DNA of 6,872 nt from an uncultured Maritalea sp. GTDB taxonomy: Bacteria > Pseudomonadota > Alphaproteobacteria > Rhizobiales > Devosiaceae. The notes below the pieces were generated by a model. The model was given only the letters and a program-made list of their open reading frames with translations, was not told the DNA's origin and ran no database searches. Positions within the stretch are counted from its first letter, which is position 1; every line of letters begins with the position of its first letter. The stretch covers positions 1-6,872 of the forward strand of contig CAJXLH010000143.1 of NCBI GenBank assembly GCA_913055925.1. The letters are read 5' to 3'. Made by a program: the position numbers and the translations under genes. Positions 6,347 through 6,872 of this stretch are shown here, piece by piece.

Positions 6347-6872
6347 TCACGCCATCGCTTTTTGAAATTTTCGGCGATAGTCGTTTGGGCTGATCTTGAG
6401 CTGCGACCTGAAATGGTGCCGCATGGTCTCTAGTGTCTTAAAGCCGACCTTTTGCGCAATGTCTTCAAGCTGCAATTCGGTTTGTTCCAAATACTCACGC
6501 GCCAGGTAAAGCCGTTCTTGAGTTAGCCATTTTTGTGGGCTTAGTCCCAAATGCTGTTCAAAGCGACGCATCAAAGTGCGTTCTGACATGCCCGCCAGTT
6601 TCGCCATGCCGCGAATCGTCCATTCCTGATCGAGTGAGGATTTCACTTCATCGATGAAGGGCCCCAGTTTTTTGCCTGATTGGTTTTCTATCGGCCGTGG
6701 TGCGAATTGGGCCTGCCCACCTTCGCGATGCAATGGCAAAACCAGACGTTGTGCAATTTGCGTGGCAGCGCTGGTGCCGAATCGTTGGCGTACAAAATCA
6801 AGGCAGAGATCAATGCCTGCCGCGGAACCGGCCGAGGTCATGATGTCTTTTTCAACGCAATAAAGGACATTT
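6347..6872 (-). CDS. GlxA/FtrA-type AraC-family transcriptional regulator, 5' partial
   Basis: Likely a DNA-binding regulator with an N-terminal DJ-1/PfpI-like (class I glutamine amidotransferase-like) domain and a C-terminal AraC/XylS domain. Only 174 residues of the usual 310-340 are visible. The frame is open to the window edge, so the ATG at 6841 is internal: upstream codons read NVLYCVEKDI into MTSAGSAAGIDLCLDFVR, matching the end of the DJ-1-like domain, where TSAG is characteristic. LVLPLHREGGQAQF follows, typical of the GlxA/FtrA group. The AraC domain, counted from that Met, has helix-turn-helix 1 at about 76-105 (TIRGMAKLAGMSERTLMRRF) and helix-turn-helix 2 at about 124-157 (LEDIAQKVGF ... 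SPNDYRRKF). The stop is TGA at 6349-6347. It converges on DUF4167 with a 41-base gap. Its ligand and targets cannot be told; members are often tied to nitrogenous-compound metabolism, such as glycine betaine or arginine. Confidence 0.9.
   Translation of the reverse strand, partial: NVLYCVEKDIMTSAGSAAGIDLCLDFVRQRFGTSAATQIAQRLVLPLHREGGQAQFAPRPIENQSGKKLGPFIDEVKSSLDQEWTIRGMAKLAGMSERTLMRRFEQHLGLSPQKWLTQERLYLAREYLEQTELQLEDIAQKVGFKTLETMRHHFRSQLKISPNDYRRKFQKAMA

Noticed and set aside
5886..6350. Long minus-strand open frames opposite the DUF4167 gene
   Set aside because: They mirror the low-complexity charged tail, look like arginine- and phenylalanine-rich shadow translation, and overlap a well-supported conserved gene.
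6654..6863. 69-codon plus-strand frame opposite the GlxA-type regulator
   Set aside because: The minus-strand frame carries clear DJ-1-end and AraC helix-turn-helix motifs through this stretch, so the plus-strand frame is a shadow.

Overview
The window looks like a chromosomal core segment of an alphaproteobacterium, most likely of the Hyphomicrobiales (Rhizobiales). The gene order lysC - ptsP - prfA - prmC - DUF4167 is, from memory, a conserved block in Rhizobium, Sinorhizobium and Brucella relatives, and the proteins read as alphaproteobacterial versions of their families. Base composition is close to even, lower in GC than most soil rhizobia, so a marine or otherwise moderate-GC member of the order is plausible. 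I cannot name a genus.

Layout. (1) 1-1124, plus strand: aspartokinase LysC, lacking about the first 50 residues because the window starts inside the gene. A well-placed internal ATG with a Shine-Dalgarno-like sequence at 621-635 could give a separate regulatory beta subunit. (2) 1187-3454: PtsP, enzyme I of the nitrogen phosphotransferase system, with GAF, phosphohistidine and PEP-binding domains all intact. A small hairpin may cover its ribosome binding site. (3) 3487-4563: peptide chain release factor 1, PrfA. (4) 4568-5407: PrmC, the methyltransferase that modifies the GGQ glutamine of release factors, 4 bases after prfA. A strong AT-rich intrinsic terminator at 5410-5448 closes this run. 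(5) 5449-5714: about 266 bases without a supported gene, which must hold the promoter and leader of the next gene; a weak terminator-like element lies at 5659-5684. (6) 5715-6305: a DUF4167 protein with a conserved N-terminal domain and a long disordered charged tail, followed by a textbook terminator at 6313-6335. (7) 6347-6872, minus strand: the C-terminal part of a GlxA/FtrA-type AraC-family regulator that runs off the window end.

How they work together. prfA and prmC form a functional pair: substrate and modifying enzyme for translation termination. lysC and ptsP are linked by position and possibly by function, since aspartokinase and EI-Ntr were reported to interact in Bradyrhizobium japonicum. 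The short gaps from lysC to prmC and the absence of a strong internal terminator suggest one transcript ending at 5448. The DUF4167 gene is probably transcribed on its own. The GlxA-type gene is convergent and probably not part of the conserved block.

I see no mobile element, CRISPR array, tRNA, rRNA or new multigene system. The points most worth checking are the internal lysC start, the unexplained DUF4167 protein with its leader, and the apparent break in conserved gene order after DUF4167.
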